A stretch of DNA of 64,000 bases from Maniola hyperantus (taxonomy: Eukaryota > Arthropoda > Insecta > Lepidoptera > Nymphalidae): contig NC_048555.1 in the NCBI RefSeq assembly GCF_902806685.2, forward strand, positions 6,324,001 to 6,388,000, read 5' to 3'. A model generated the notes under the pieces. It did no database searches, was not told where the DNA came from, and was given only the letters and a program-made list of their open reading frames with translations. The first letter of the stretch is position 1. The number at the start of each line of letters is the position of its first letter. The position numbers and the translations under genes were made by a program. Positions 1-10,499 of this stretch are shown here, piece after piece.

Positions 1-630
1 GCACCTCCTTGACCACTACCCGATACATAGCTGCCACTGGCACCTCCTAGTCCAGCTCCAACTGAACCTCCTAGACTTCCAGACCCCTTTGCACCTCCTT
101 GACCACTACCCGATACATAGCTGCCACTGGCACCTCCTAGTCCAGCTCCAATAGAACCTCCTAGACTTCCAGACCCCTTTGCGCCTCCTTGACCACTACC
201 CGATAAATAGCTGCCACTGGCACCTCCTACTCCAGCTCCTATAGAACCTCCTAGACTTCCAGACTCCTTAACACCTCCTTGACCACTACCCGATACATAG
301 CTGCCACTGGCACCTCCTAGTCCAGTTCCAATTGAACCTCCTAGACTTCCAGAGCCCTTTGTACCTTCTTGACCACTACCCGATACATAGCTGCCACTGG
401 CACCTCCTAGTCCAGGTCCTTTAGAACCTCCTAGACTTTCAGACTCCTTAACACCTCCTTGAGCACTACCCGATACATAGCTGCCACTGGCACCTCCTAG
501 TCCAGTTCCAATTGAACCTCCTAGACTTCCAGACCCCTTTGCACCTCCTTGACCACTACCCGATACATAACTGCCACTGGCACCTCCTAATCCAGCTCCA
601 ATTGAACCTCCTAGACTTCCACTTGAACTA
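1..630 (-). repeat. 90-bp coding tandem repeat
   Basis: The plus-strand phrase CACCTCCTTGACCACTACCC recurs near 1, 91, 181, 271, 361, 451 and 541. It encodes a 30-residue Gly/Ser module of copy A. Identity between units is high, suggesting recent expansion or homogenisation. Confidence 0.9.
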
Positions 631-3600
631 CCAGAGCTACTTCCGGATACTCGACTTCCGCCAGAAGCTCCTAGACTTCCAAACCCCTTTGAAGCTTCTT
701 GGCCACTACCCGATCCTTGACTGCCACTAGTGCCTCCTTGCCCAGTTCCAATTGAACCTGCTAGACTTCCACCAAAACCTCCCAGACTTCCACTAGCACT
801 ACTTGAGCTACTTCCAGATCCGTGACTTCCCCCAGAAGTACCTAGAGTTCCAGACCACTTTGAACTTCCTCGATCAATACTCGATCCAGGGCTGCTACTG
901 ACACCTCCTAGTCCAGCTCCAATTGAACCTCCTAGACTTCCACCAGAACCTCCCAGACTTCCACTTGAACTACTAGAGCTACTTCCAGATCCATGATTTC
1001 CCTCAGAAGCACCTTGTATTCCAGGCCACTTTGAACTTCCTCGACCATTACCCGATCCATGGCTGCCACTGACACCTCCTAGTCCAGCTCCAATTGAACC
1101 TCCTAGACTTCCACCAGAACCTCCCAGACTTCCACTTGGACTACTAGAGCTACTTCCAGATCCATGATTTCCCTCAGAAGCCCCTTGTATTCCATGCCAC
1201 TTTGAACTTCCTCGGCCATTACCCGATCCATGGCTGCCACTGACACCTCCTAGTTCAGCTCCAATTGAACCTCCTAGACTTGCACCAAAACCTCCCAGAC
1301 TTACACTTGAACTACCAGAGCTACTTCCAGATCCGTGATTTGCAATATATCCTCCTAGACTTCCAGACCCACTTGAACCTCCTTGACCACTACCCGATCC
1401 ATGGATGTTACTAGCACCTCCAACTCCAATTCCAATTGAACCTTCTAAACTTCCACTTGAACTACCAGAGCTACTTCCAGATCCGTGACTTCCCTCAGAA
1501 GCACCTAGAGTTCCAGACCCACTTGAACCTCCTTGACCACCACCCGATCCATGGATGTTACTAGGACCTCCATCTCCAATTCCAATTGAACCTCCTAGAC
1601 TTCCACTTGAACTACCAGAACTACTTCCAGATCCGTGACTTCCCACAGAAGCACCTAGAGTTCCAGATCCACTTGAACCTCCTTGACCACTACCCGAGCT
1701 GCCACTGATACCTCCTAGCCCAGCTCCAATTGTACCTCCTAGACTTCCACCAGGAACTCCCAGACTTCCACTTGAACCACCAGAGCTACTTCCAGTTCCG
1801 TGACTTCCGACAAAACCTCCTAGACTTCCAGAACTACTTGAACCCCCTTGAATACTGCCGGATCCATGGCTGCCACTAGTTGTTACTCCTAGTCCAGTTC
1901 CAACTGAACCTCCTTGACTTCCACCAAAACTTACCAGACTTCCACTTCCACCAGAACCTTCTAAATTTCCAGAACCTTTTGAACCCCCTTGACCACTTCC
2001 AGATCCATGACTGCCACTAGAACTCCCCAGTCCAATTCCAATTGAACCTCCTAGGCTTCCGCCAAAGCCTCCTAGGCTTCCACTTGAACCACCGTAGCTA
2101 CCGCTTAAACCACCGTGACTACTTCCAGTCCCGTGACTTCCACTAGATCCTCCTAGGCTTGAACCACTTGAACCCCCTTGACCACTTGCGGATCCATGGC
2201 TACCACTAGAACTTCCCAGTCCAATTCCAATTGAACCTCCTAGAATTCCACCGAAACCTCCCAGTCGTCCACTTGAACCACCGTAGACACCGCTTGAGCC
2301 CCGTTGACCAAAACCGCTTGTACCTTTATTTGATCCCCATCCCCATTTGTTACTTGTCCCAGATCCCTGGTTACTTGCAGATCCTCCTAAGCCAGCTCGG
2401 CTTCCAAAAGCTCCACTTAAGCCACCACCAGAGCTGCCTTTACTCCACTTCCATGGAGTTGATCCACTTAAACGTCCACTGCTTCCAAATCCTTGGCTAC
2501 CTCCTCCTATAGATCCAGATAGGCCGGTAGAGCCCTGGACTCCTCCTTTATAGTTTTCTCCGAGGGTTAAGGCGATGAGTGCAACTGCTACACCCACAAC
2601 AAGTGATGTCTGAAAAATGGCATTTACAGAAATTTAAAATTTCGTTATGTTTTTAATTGAAAATTTTAAATGGCAACATAGTAATTGTAAATACTAGCTG
2701 TGATATTAGGTATATTTGCAAATTGTTTTGTTATATATAACTGCAAGTGCAAGTTCTAGACGTGCAATGTTCCGTTATTTAGGTGCTAAAGTAAGTTTAT
2801 AGGTACCGGGTTACACGGGTATTATAATAGGTACCGGGTTACACGGGTATTATATAGGTACATTGTACGTCCTTTACGCACAATGGAACGTGAAAGCTAT
2901 ATTATTCAGTGTGTAATGTGGGCGGAAGAGATCATTACACTATTTATAGATTTTTGAAAATAAAATGTCTTTGGGTTTTTTTAACTTCAAAGGTATCGCT
3001 AAGTACTGTGGTATGTTGAGAAACTTTTTGTTTGTAAAAACTAAATGGCATATGCATCGATTTAATCTACTTGAAGAGATGAGTCGGCCTTAGGATACAA
3101 TTTGCCACACTACACTACTTACAGAAAAACCGGCTAAGTGCGAGTCGGACTCGCGCACAAAGGATTCCGTACCATCCATACTTTCCATACTATTAATATT
3201 ATAAATGCGAAAGTGTGTCTGTCTGTCTGTCCATCTGTCTGTCTGTCTGCTAGCTTTTCACGGCCCATTCGTTTAACCAATTTTGATGAAATTTGCAGAG
3301 ATAGTTTGCATCTCAAGGAAGGACATAGGCTACTTTTTATCCCGGAAAATCAAAGAGCTCCCACGGGATTTTTGAAAAACCTTATTCCACGCGGACGAAG
3401 TCGCGGACATCAGTTAGTTATCTATAAAAACGAGCAAAAAATCACCCTTGTTGTACCGGAGCTCCTTTAAATATTTATTTTATTCTGTTTTTAGGGTTCT
3501 ACTCTACAAGAAATGACTACTTACACTAAAAAGCTTAAAGTAAAAACGATTTTTAATTTTCGGCTTCAACGTAGGTTATAGTACGCGACAGGTCGAGATG

Positions 3601-4049
3601 GCAATCGGGGTATGAGGTGGGAGAACGCTCCAGACGCCCCGCACAGCGTCCGCGCTCGCTCGCACCGGATTAGCGCGGAGGCTGTGTGGGTGTGCGGGGT
3701 GTTCCCATCTAGTTTGCCACCTTGGCCTGTCGCGGACTATACATGTACGTTCAACATACACGTGTAGAAACAAAAAAAAAATACTTTCTACTGGCTTTGG
3801 AAGTCGGTTTTTTGCATTTTTTGTACAATACATATTGCCTAGTCTAGTCACGGTTTAGAAGGTTTTAACAATAATGACGTATTAATCCTAAGCCTAACGC
3901 AAGAGAATCACTTGTTTACATGACGCTATGCCTATAAACTAAGATAAATAACATCTAGTAAAAATTAATATGTACGAAAAATAAACTCGGTCGCAATTAT
4001 AATATTAGATATTAAAGTCTCGAATTTTCCTTACCTTATATAGCGTCAT
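1..4049 (-). CDS. Secreted Gly/Ser-rich repeat protein, copy A (3' end outside window)
   Basis: Exon 1 (4035-4049) reads M-T-L-Y-K and ends AAG|GTAAGG. Exon 2 starts at 2609 after a TTTTTCAG acceptor, in phase 0, and I read it as open to the left edge, about 869 codons. The first residues after the junction (TSLVVGVAVALIALTLG) complete a signal peptide, then the protein is almost wholly Gly, Ser and small residues with GSLGG, GSHGSGS and SGQGG motifs. At 1 to about 630 the coding DNA is a 90-bp (30-residue) near-perfect tandem repeat, about seven copies; nearer the N-terminus the repeats are longer and more diverged, with a non-repetitive Trp/Lys-containing stretch. A secreted structural protein (silk, cuticle or matrix) is the natural inference, but I do not recognise a named family. 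It is a tandem paralogue of the gene at 7169-9923. No ATG lies at the exon 2 start, so ORF callers miss it. The intron (2610-4034) carries repeats. Confidence 0.72.
3129..3425 (-). repeat. Composite lepidopteran interspersed repeat in the copy A intron
   Basis: A short CCGGCTAAGTGCGAGTCGGACTC piece (about 3130) is followed by an inverted copy of the TGATGCCCGCGACTTCGTCCGCGTGG family, ending at ACGCGGACGAAGTCGCGGACATC (about 3390-3412) and containing a CTGT microsatellite (3215-3250). The ORFs here are repeat-derived. Confidence 0.7.
3577..3741. mobile_element. GC-rich MITE (TATAGTACGCGACAGGT family)
   Basis: The ends TATAGTACGCGACAGGTCGAG and CCTTGGCCTGTCGCGGACTATA are imperfect inverted repeats around a GC-rich core. 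Related copies are at about 10340-10495 and 52325-52823. Confidence 0.7.
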
Positions 4050-4088
4050 CGTGTTGTGATATGCTCATAATATTATGGTTTGTGAGAT

Positions 4089-4097
4089 CTTTATATA
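4089..4097 (-). promoter_or_regulatory. TATA box of copy A
   Basis: The minus strand reads TATATAAAG 40-48 bp upstream of the exon 1 ATG. The same box at the same distance precedes copy B, and the surrounding 150 bp are clearly alignable between the two copies. Confidence 0.6.
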
Positions 4098-4247
4098 CTA
4101 AGTTCTAGCAACTTTTCTAAAAAACTCTAACAGGTTATCCTAAAATAATTATCTATTTTATATATTTTTTTAAACTTATATACTTATAATGTGACTCCAA
4201 AAGAATAAAAATCAATATTTTATTTGCATGAGATGATTCACAAATAC

Positions 4248-4751
4248 TTAGGCGCCATCTCCACAGGGTGATATTATCGCGGCGATACGACAAGTGACTC
4301 TGAATGAGTATAACGACGTCACGGACTCGTCACGTCTCGCGGCGATACCATTGAGTCTTGCGACGATACCGTCGAGTCTCGCGGCGATACCGTCACGTTA
4401 CGCCACAGTTGAAACACATATCTACTCACGTGGTTGAGACTTGAGAGGCGCAACGAGGCGTTGCGATCACGTCACGCGGCGAGGCGGTACAGTCTCGTAG
4501 CGTTACGTTTCGACGACATGTTGCTGGCGGAATTAGGGCGTTTGTGCACTCATCCGTATTCGGTTCGTATTCGTGTTTTTTACGTAAGCAAAAAAACGGA
4601 TCGCCGATTATTAGCTTAAATAAAAACACGAATACTAACCGAATACGGATGAGTGCACAACCGCCCTTATCGTTGTACCGTGGAAATTTTCCGACGATCG
4701 ATAGTAGGACGGACTCGTTGCGATTCTCTCGCCCGTGGAGATGGCGCCTAA
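4248..4751. mobile_element. MITE upstream of copy A, with a second MITE nested inside
   Basis: The ends are TTAGGCGCCATCTCCAC (4248-4264) and its exact reverse complement (4735-4751). The interior has repeated CGGCGATACCGT-type motifs and a nested palindromic element (4535-4670). It splits upstream DNA that copy B retains as TTAGATGCGTC. A TA target duplication is plausible. Confidence 0.7.
4535..4670. mobile_element. Palindromic MITE (GTGCACTCATCCG family), nested
   Basis: GGGCGTTTGTGCACTCATCCG and CGGATGAGTGCACAACCGCCC form the two ends, with further pairing of AATACGAAC-type inner sequence. Relatives are at 19286-19459 and 56980-57270. Confidence 0.7.
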
Positions 4752-5586
4752 GATGCTTTTTTTGTAACCTTCGAAACAAAAGGTCATAAGTTTGTCGTTC
4801 TGTCTGTCTGACGACTTCCACATCCCTCTGATCCATCTTAAAACTCTGTACAAAATGTGTTATTGGAAAGTAGTTCATTAGTTTACTTAAGTAATTGTTT
4901 AATGTAAAATTTCAAATTTCCATTGAATTATCTGTGGTTATTAATGTTGTTAATTATGATGTCAAAGTACAGCTCAAACCTTGAGATTGAGAAATTTTAA
5001 TCGATTGAAGTCGGGGCGAGCCAGCTAGTCGAGTATGATAATGTGCTGGCGCTTGCCTGCGACTTCGTTTGCATGGATTTAGTATTTTATAAATTCCTTA
5101 TTCCCAGGATGAAAAATTATTTAGATCACTCTGGCATAGTTGTCTACTGGCCTGCAAAAAGCGAAAGATCCGTCAAAATTGGTTAACCCGTTTCGTAGAT
5201 TAGCCCGGACAAATAGACAGCCAGATTATCAAGTATCTATTTACTATTTACCTTGGTATTAATAAGGTACGTCTGCTTAAGTTTTTTTATGCAATTAAAT
5301 GAAATTAGCTAATTCTAAATTTTATGACTACACATCTATATACGTATATTTTATGATTATACACTATTAGAGATTTATTGCCTGCCTACACCAACGTGGA
5401 CGAACCGGCATTTGGTACAGTGTTGTCTTTTATTTTTATAACCTGTCTTACTGACCAGGTACTGATTGACTGTTGACTTCGCACGGGTGAGCCATTAATT
5501 CAATGAGGTGAGCTTACGTATTCCGTAAGTACACAAATATGAATATATCATTACATTATAATACATAATATGAACTTTCATTTGAA

Positions 5587-5752
5587 ATGTTTGACGGACA
5601 GACGGACAGACGGACCGACGGACCGACGGACAGACGGACAGACGAACAGACGGACAGACGGACAGACGGACAGACGGACAGACGGACAGACGGACAGACG
5701 GACAGACGGACAGACGGACGGACGGACGGACGGACAGACAGACAGACATACA
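5587..5752. repeat. (GACGGACA)n microsatellite
   Basis: Continuous GACGGACA and GACGGACG units, then GACAGACA. The long ORFs on both strands here are artefacts of this simple repeat. Confidence 0.95.
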
Positions 5753-5755
5753 GTG

Positions 5756-6580
5756 TTGATAGTGATAAAAATAATGTCTCAAACATCTCAAAATGGTTTA
5801 CCTCCTAGAATAAGTTTACCTATATTAACCTACGTGAGAGTGGCTTGAATATATTAGTATGGAGCGTATCTAGTAGTCCGACATTCTTTTTAAAATAGCG
5901 ACAGACGACAGACAGACAGACAACGAAGTGATCCTATAAGGCTTAAGGGTTCCTTCTTTCCTTTTGAGGTAAGGAACCCTAAAAAATTATCAAAATCCAT
6001 TAAGATTTAACGCAGTTATAGAGTAGCCGCAGATAAAAATCTCATCGCCCATCCCGAATGAACCTTATCATTTTTGGGATAGTAAAAGCTGGTCAAGTGC
6101 GATTTGAATTCACACACAAAGAGAAAATCCTTATCCTACCATGAAAATACACACTGTGTTAGATGCGTGGCCGAGATCGATCGCCGGACCTTAGGATAGA
6201 AGGCCGAAGTAGTAACCCTTGGGACCATTGACTTATAAGTTATACATATATTACTTCTTGGGGCTAAGCAAACACCCTTGGGCCTTATCGCATACTGATT
6301 ACTAAGATATCTGAAGAACTAGAAGGGCTTTGAAGATTTTGGCCTACCTATTAGTCGGCCATTTTTCTTTTTAGGGTTCCGTACCTCAAAAGGAAAGAAG
6401 GAACCCTTAAGCCTTATAGGATCACTTCGTTGTCTGTCTGTCTGTCGTCTGTCGCTATTTTAAAAAGAATGTCGGACTACTAGATACGCTCCATACTAAT
6501 ATATTCAAGCCACTCTCACGTAGGTTAATATAGGTAAACCATTTTGAGATGTTTGAGACATTATTTTTATCACTATCAAT
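5756..6580. repeat. Large inverted repeat (foldback), arms about 215-230 bp
   Basis: Left arm 5756-5985 and right arm 6366-6580 are near-perfect reverse complements: TGATAGTGATAAAAATAATG at the outer left matches CATTATTTTTATCACTATCA at the outer right. The spacer is about 380 bp. The left arm carries about 18 extra bases (CCTCCTAGAATAAGTTTA). Each arm contains the GGTTCCGTACC-type end of a common dispersed repeat. Confidence 0.85.
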
Positions 6581-7168
6581 CCTATTATTATATTGAAAAC
6601 TCTCCAAAGACTAACTGTCAGATCAGAATTTTATACAGAGACCATTATAAAGATAGCCTCTCTGCAAAATTTTGACTTTTTAACTCTCTTGGACCAAGAG
6701 TTATCTATAATATAAAAAAATGAATCACTAAAATGTGTTGCTCATCGCAAATCTCGAGAACAGCTGAACCGATTTCGCTAATTCTTTTTTTATAATATTC
6801 CTTGAATTACAAGGATGGTTCTTACGGAGAGAAAAATTTAGTTCAACCTCCCCCTCAATTTTCTAAACTCCACCCGAGCGAAGCCGGGCCAGGTCAGCTA
6901 GTGTTTTTATATTTAGTAAGTATATAGTTTTATAGTAAGTAAATAGATGATTTGGATTAAAAACAAGTAGCCTTTCTCGGGGATGTTTATAAATGAAACC
7001 ACATAGGTAACACATAGAATAGTAAGTTGGTGTGTTTATTATACGTTTTACAGTGACAAAACTGTTTTATTAAAAGGCAACAATATAAAATAAAATTATA
7101 ATTCAATAGACGTTAATTAGTGCATAGTTTTCATCGTTAACCAACATATTTAGGATGACTGGTTTGAC

Positions 7169-8617
7169 CTAAGATCCACTTAGGCCACCGTAGCTACCGC
7201 TCAGACCTTGAGTGCTTCCAGACCCGTAACTTCCGCCAGAACCTCCTTGACTTCCAGACCCACTTGAACCTCCTTGACCAATGCCAGATCCATGGCTACC
7301 ACTGGAACCTCCCAGTCCAGATCCAACTGAGCCTCCTAGACTTCCACCAGAATTTCCCAGACCTCCACTTGAAGCACCATAACTACCGCTTGATCCTCCC
7401 TGACTACTTCCAGACCCGTAACTTCCTCCAGAACCTCCTAGACTTCCAGACCCACTTGAACCCCCTTGACTACTACCGGATCCATGACTACCACTGGAAC
7501 CTCCTAGACTTCCACCAGAACTTCCTTGACTACCACTTGAACCACCATAGCTACTTCCAGATCCGCGACTTCCACCAGAACCTCCTAGACTTCCAGACCC
7601 CTTTGAACCTTCTTGGCCACTACCCGATCCATGGCTGCCACTAGAACCTCCTAGTCCAGTTCCAATTGAACCTCCCAGACTTCCACTTAAGCCACTGTAG
7701 CCACCGCTTGAACCCCCTTTACCAGAATCACTTGGAACTCCACTTGCTTCCCGTTTGCGACGAGTACCAGATCCATAACTACTTGTAGATCCTCCTAAGC
7801 CAGCTAGGCCACCACTGGATCCTCCTTTACCAGATCCACTTAAATCTCCTTGACTACTTCCGGATCCATAGCTACCTCCTCCTAGGCCAGATAGGCCATC
7901 GCTTGATCCAGATGGGTTGGTAGAGCCCTGGACTCCTCCTTTATAGTTTTCTCCGAGGGTTAAGGCGATGAGTGCAACTGCTACACCCACAACAAGTGAT
8001 GTCTGAAAAATCAGACTTATATTAAAACTAGCTTATGCTTGCGACTTCGTCCGCGTGGACTACATTAATTTCAAACCCCTATTTCACCCCCTTAGAGGTT
8101 GAATTTTCAAAAATCCTTTCTTAGCGGATGCCTACGTCGTAATAACTATCTGCATGCCAAATTTCAGCCCGATCCGTCCAGTAGTTTGAGCTGTGCGTTG
8201 ATAGATCAGTCAGTCAGTCAGTCACCTTTTCCTTTTATATATATAGATATAAAGAAGAAGAGAAGATTAAATCTCTTCTAACTTAAGAGGAAAATTGTGA
8301 ATAGCAACAATATGAATAATACTAATTACTAGGTATATATGCAAATTATAAGTACTAGCCGTGCAATATTCCTTTATTTAGGTACTAAAGTAAGTTTTTT
8401 TTAAAAGTTAGTTAGTTACCGGTATTATAATATATAGTTACTTTGTATGTTAGGGGTGTATCAATAAGAACTTGAATTTCGAAACGTGAAATGTAAAGTC
8501 AGCAATATTATTCAGTGTGCAATGTGGGTGGAAGGGATCATTGCACTTTTTAGGGTTCCGTACCTTGAAAAACGGAACCCTTATAGGATGACTTTGTTGC
8601 CTGTCTGTCTGCCTGTC

Positions 8618-8659
<42 letters not shown>

Positions 8660-9923
8660 CTGTCTTTCAAAAACCTACAGGCTACTTCCCGTTGACCTAG
8701 AATCATGAAATTTGGACATAAGGAAAAAATCTGAAAACCGTGAATTTGTGGTTACATCACAAAAAAAATTTTTGGACATGAACTAATTGGTATTTTCAGT
8801 TATTCAAGGGGCGGACCAACAAATTCGTAAAAGCCCGGCAATGCATCGGCGGTTCCTCTGGTACTGCAAATGTTCATGGGCGGCGGTAATCACTTAACAT
8901 CAGGTGACCCGCCTGCACGTTTGCTCGCTATCTCTATTAAAAAACATCAAAGTACAAGTATACTACATATAGGTATCAAGTGGGGTATCATAATATAAAA
9001 GGGCTTTACCTGTATATTTTAAAACGGTTTTTATTTATTTTGATGCATAGGTATACTTAATAGTTTTTGATTTATCATGCAAAATGTCGAAAAAAATACC
9101 CAAATACGATACCCTCGGTGCGTGAGTCTGACTCGCACTTTTCTGGTTTTTTTGTTAATTTGTACCTACTTAATGCTCTTTTCGAATTTTTTAAACATAC
9201 TTAAAATAAGAATTTTTTTATGTTCTTCAGCGCACTATTTTCGGAAATGTCGATATTTTGATAACCATCTATAAAAGTTAATCTGACCACTAACAGTTAA
9301 AAATGGCACGCGTTTCAAAATCCAAGGTACTTACTGAAACACTCTTTAGATACCGATACTTATTATGATTTTTACAAAGCCCTAGTTTAGTCACGGGTTA
9401 GTAGGTTTTAGTAATAATTTTGTGTTTTATTGGGTTATGAGCATAGAGGTTATGAGACTGATACTGGGTTCTTTATAGCAGTAAAAGATGTACAAGTGCC
9501 TAGTCTACTGCCGCCAAGCGATTTAGCGTTCTGGTACGATGCCGTGTAGAAACTGATTAGGGGTGTTATGTAATCGCCACATCCCTTCCAAGTTAGCCCG
9601 CTACTATCTTAGATTGCAACATCACATACCATCAGGTGAGATCACTTTTAAGGGCTAATTAAAAAAAAAAGTAATTAGTTGAAGTCTACCTACTAAATTT
9701 TATACAACCAGTAAGTAATAAAATATAGTTTATGGTATTAAGGTTTTTCAATGAAAATCACCTATTTACATTTTACACCAATCAAGTAAGTAACTAAGAA
9801 ATAATACCTTAGTACAAAAATAGCATTCACTTAAAATTAATATTTACGAAAAATAAACTCCGTCGGAACTCGCAATTATATTATTATTAAAATTGGGATT
9901 TTCCTTACCTTATAAAGCGTCAT
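7169..9923 (-). CDS. Secreted Gly/Ser-rich repeat protein, copy B (complete)
   Basis: Exon 1 (9909-9923) encodes M-T-L-Y-K and ends AAG|GTAAGG. Exon 2 (7169-8002) starts after a TTTTTCAG acceptor and ends in TAG at 7169-7171, giving about 282 residues. The first 30 residues (signal peptide plus ENYKGGVQGST) match copy A. The remainder is Gly/Ser repeats such as GSLGGSGGS and GSGSSQGGSSGS. About 90 residues in there is a strongly basic R-R-K-R site followed by EASG, a furin-type processing signal not seen at this place in copy A. Copy B lacks the 90-bp array. AATAAA-type signals (plus-strand TTTATT) lie at about 7036-7041 and 7065-7070. A structural extracellular role is likely; the exact family is unknown. 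ORF callers place its start at an internal GTG (7990), which is wrong because the signal peptide is completed by the upstream exon. Confidence 0.78.
8029..8256 (+). repeat. Interspersed repeat (AGCTTATGCTCGCGACTTCG family) in the copy B intron
   Basis: It starts AGCTTATGCTTGCGACTTCGTCC and ends in GTCAGTCAGTCACCTTTTCC then TATATATAGAT. Other copies: 21007-21226, 33003-33234(-), 60140-60388(-), and longer versions at 31090-31670 and 35274-36100. Confidence 0.8.
8549..8775 (-). repeat. Interspersed repeat (CCGGCCAAGTGCGAGTC family), 3' part
   Basis: TTTTTAGGGTTCCGTACC, then a (CTGT)n run, then TTCCCGTTGACCTAGAATCATG and the ACCGTGAATTTGTGGTTACATC block, inverted relative to the full copy at 45655-46070. 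Confidence 0.8.
8970..9155 (-). repeat. Interspersed repeat (CCGGCCAAGTGCGAGTC family), 5' part
   Basis: CAAGTGGGGTATCATAATAT through GTGCGTGAGTCTGACTCGCAC matches the inverted start of the element at 45655. The short ORF here is repeat-derived. Confidence 0.7.
9495..9668 (+). repeat. SINE 3' fragment
   Basis: GCCGCCAAGCGATTTAGCGTTC through CCTTCCAAGTTAGCCCGCTA and the CACATACCATCAGGTGAGATC tail matches the body of the SINE at 16085-16425. Confidence 0.75.
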
Positions 9924-9962
9924 CGTGTTCTGATATGCTCTTAAGATTATGGTTTGTGAGAC

Positions 9963-9971
9963 CTTTATATA
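9963..9971 (-). promoter_or_regulatory. TATA box of copy B
   Basis: The minus strand reads TATATAAAG 40-48 bp upstream of the ATG at 9923, as in copy A. Confidence 0.6.
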
Positions 9972-10134
9972 CTAAGATCTAATTTATTCAGTAATTTTCC
10001 TAAGTATAAAAACTCTAACAGGTTACATTTTATAAATTATTAACTTAAGTATGTAAGTACACTTATCTACCATAACCATGTCAAAAGAATAAAAATTAAA
10101 TATTTTATTTGCAAGAGTCATGCTGATTCGCTAA

Positions 10135-10247
10135 TAGGGTCTTGGACTGTCATAAAATGATGTGATTTTTTGTATAGGTAGTTTATGGGGCTAGAATTCA
10201 TTACTAAAGAGAACTCACATCATTTTATTACTACAGTCCAAGACCTA
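10135..10247. mobile_element. Short MITE upstream of copy B
   Basis: TAGGGTCTTGGACTGT (10135) and ACAGTCCAAGACCTA (ends 10247) are inverted ends, with AAATGATGTGA and TCACATCATTT pairing further in. It sits within a few bases of the position equivalent to the different MITE at 4248 in copy A. Confidence 0.8.
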
Positions 10248-10339
10248 ATTCTTAGATGCGTCTTTTTAACTTTCGAAGCAAAAGGTTTACCTATTGTTAT
10301 AATTATTATGTCAAAGTAAGCTCATTTTAGATTTGGCAC

Positions 10340-10495
10340 CTAGGTTGTCGTCGACCTGTGGTCGAGATTGGTGTATGAGCCGGGGGTCGCCCCGCATACC
10401 CGCACTTCACCCGCGCTATCCCGCAACGGGTTAGTGCGGGGGGTGTGCGGGGCGTAACTTCCCCGATTGCCATCTTGACCTGTCGCGTACTAAAA
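10340..10495. mobile_element. GC-rich MITE, second copy
   Basis: TCGACCTGTGGTCGAGATTGG opens it and CCCGATTGCCATCTTGACCTGTCGCG closes it; it is related to 3577-3741. Confidence 0.6.
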
Positions 10496-10499
10496 GTAG

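Noticed and set aside
512..2553. Plus-strand ORFs rich in Leu, His, Gln and Pro at 512-730, 2231-2512, 2347-2553 (and 7264-7644)
   Set aside because: They are antisense shadows of the Gly/Ser-rich repeat exons; their repetition follows the minus-strand codons.
5495..5848. Four overlapping ORFs with Arg/Thr/Asp or Cys/Val/Ser periodicity
   Set aside because: They are translations of the GACGGACA microsatellite in several frames.
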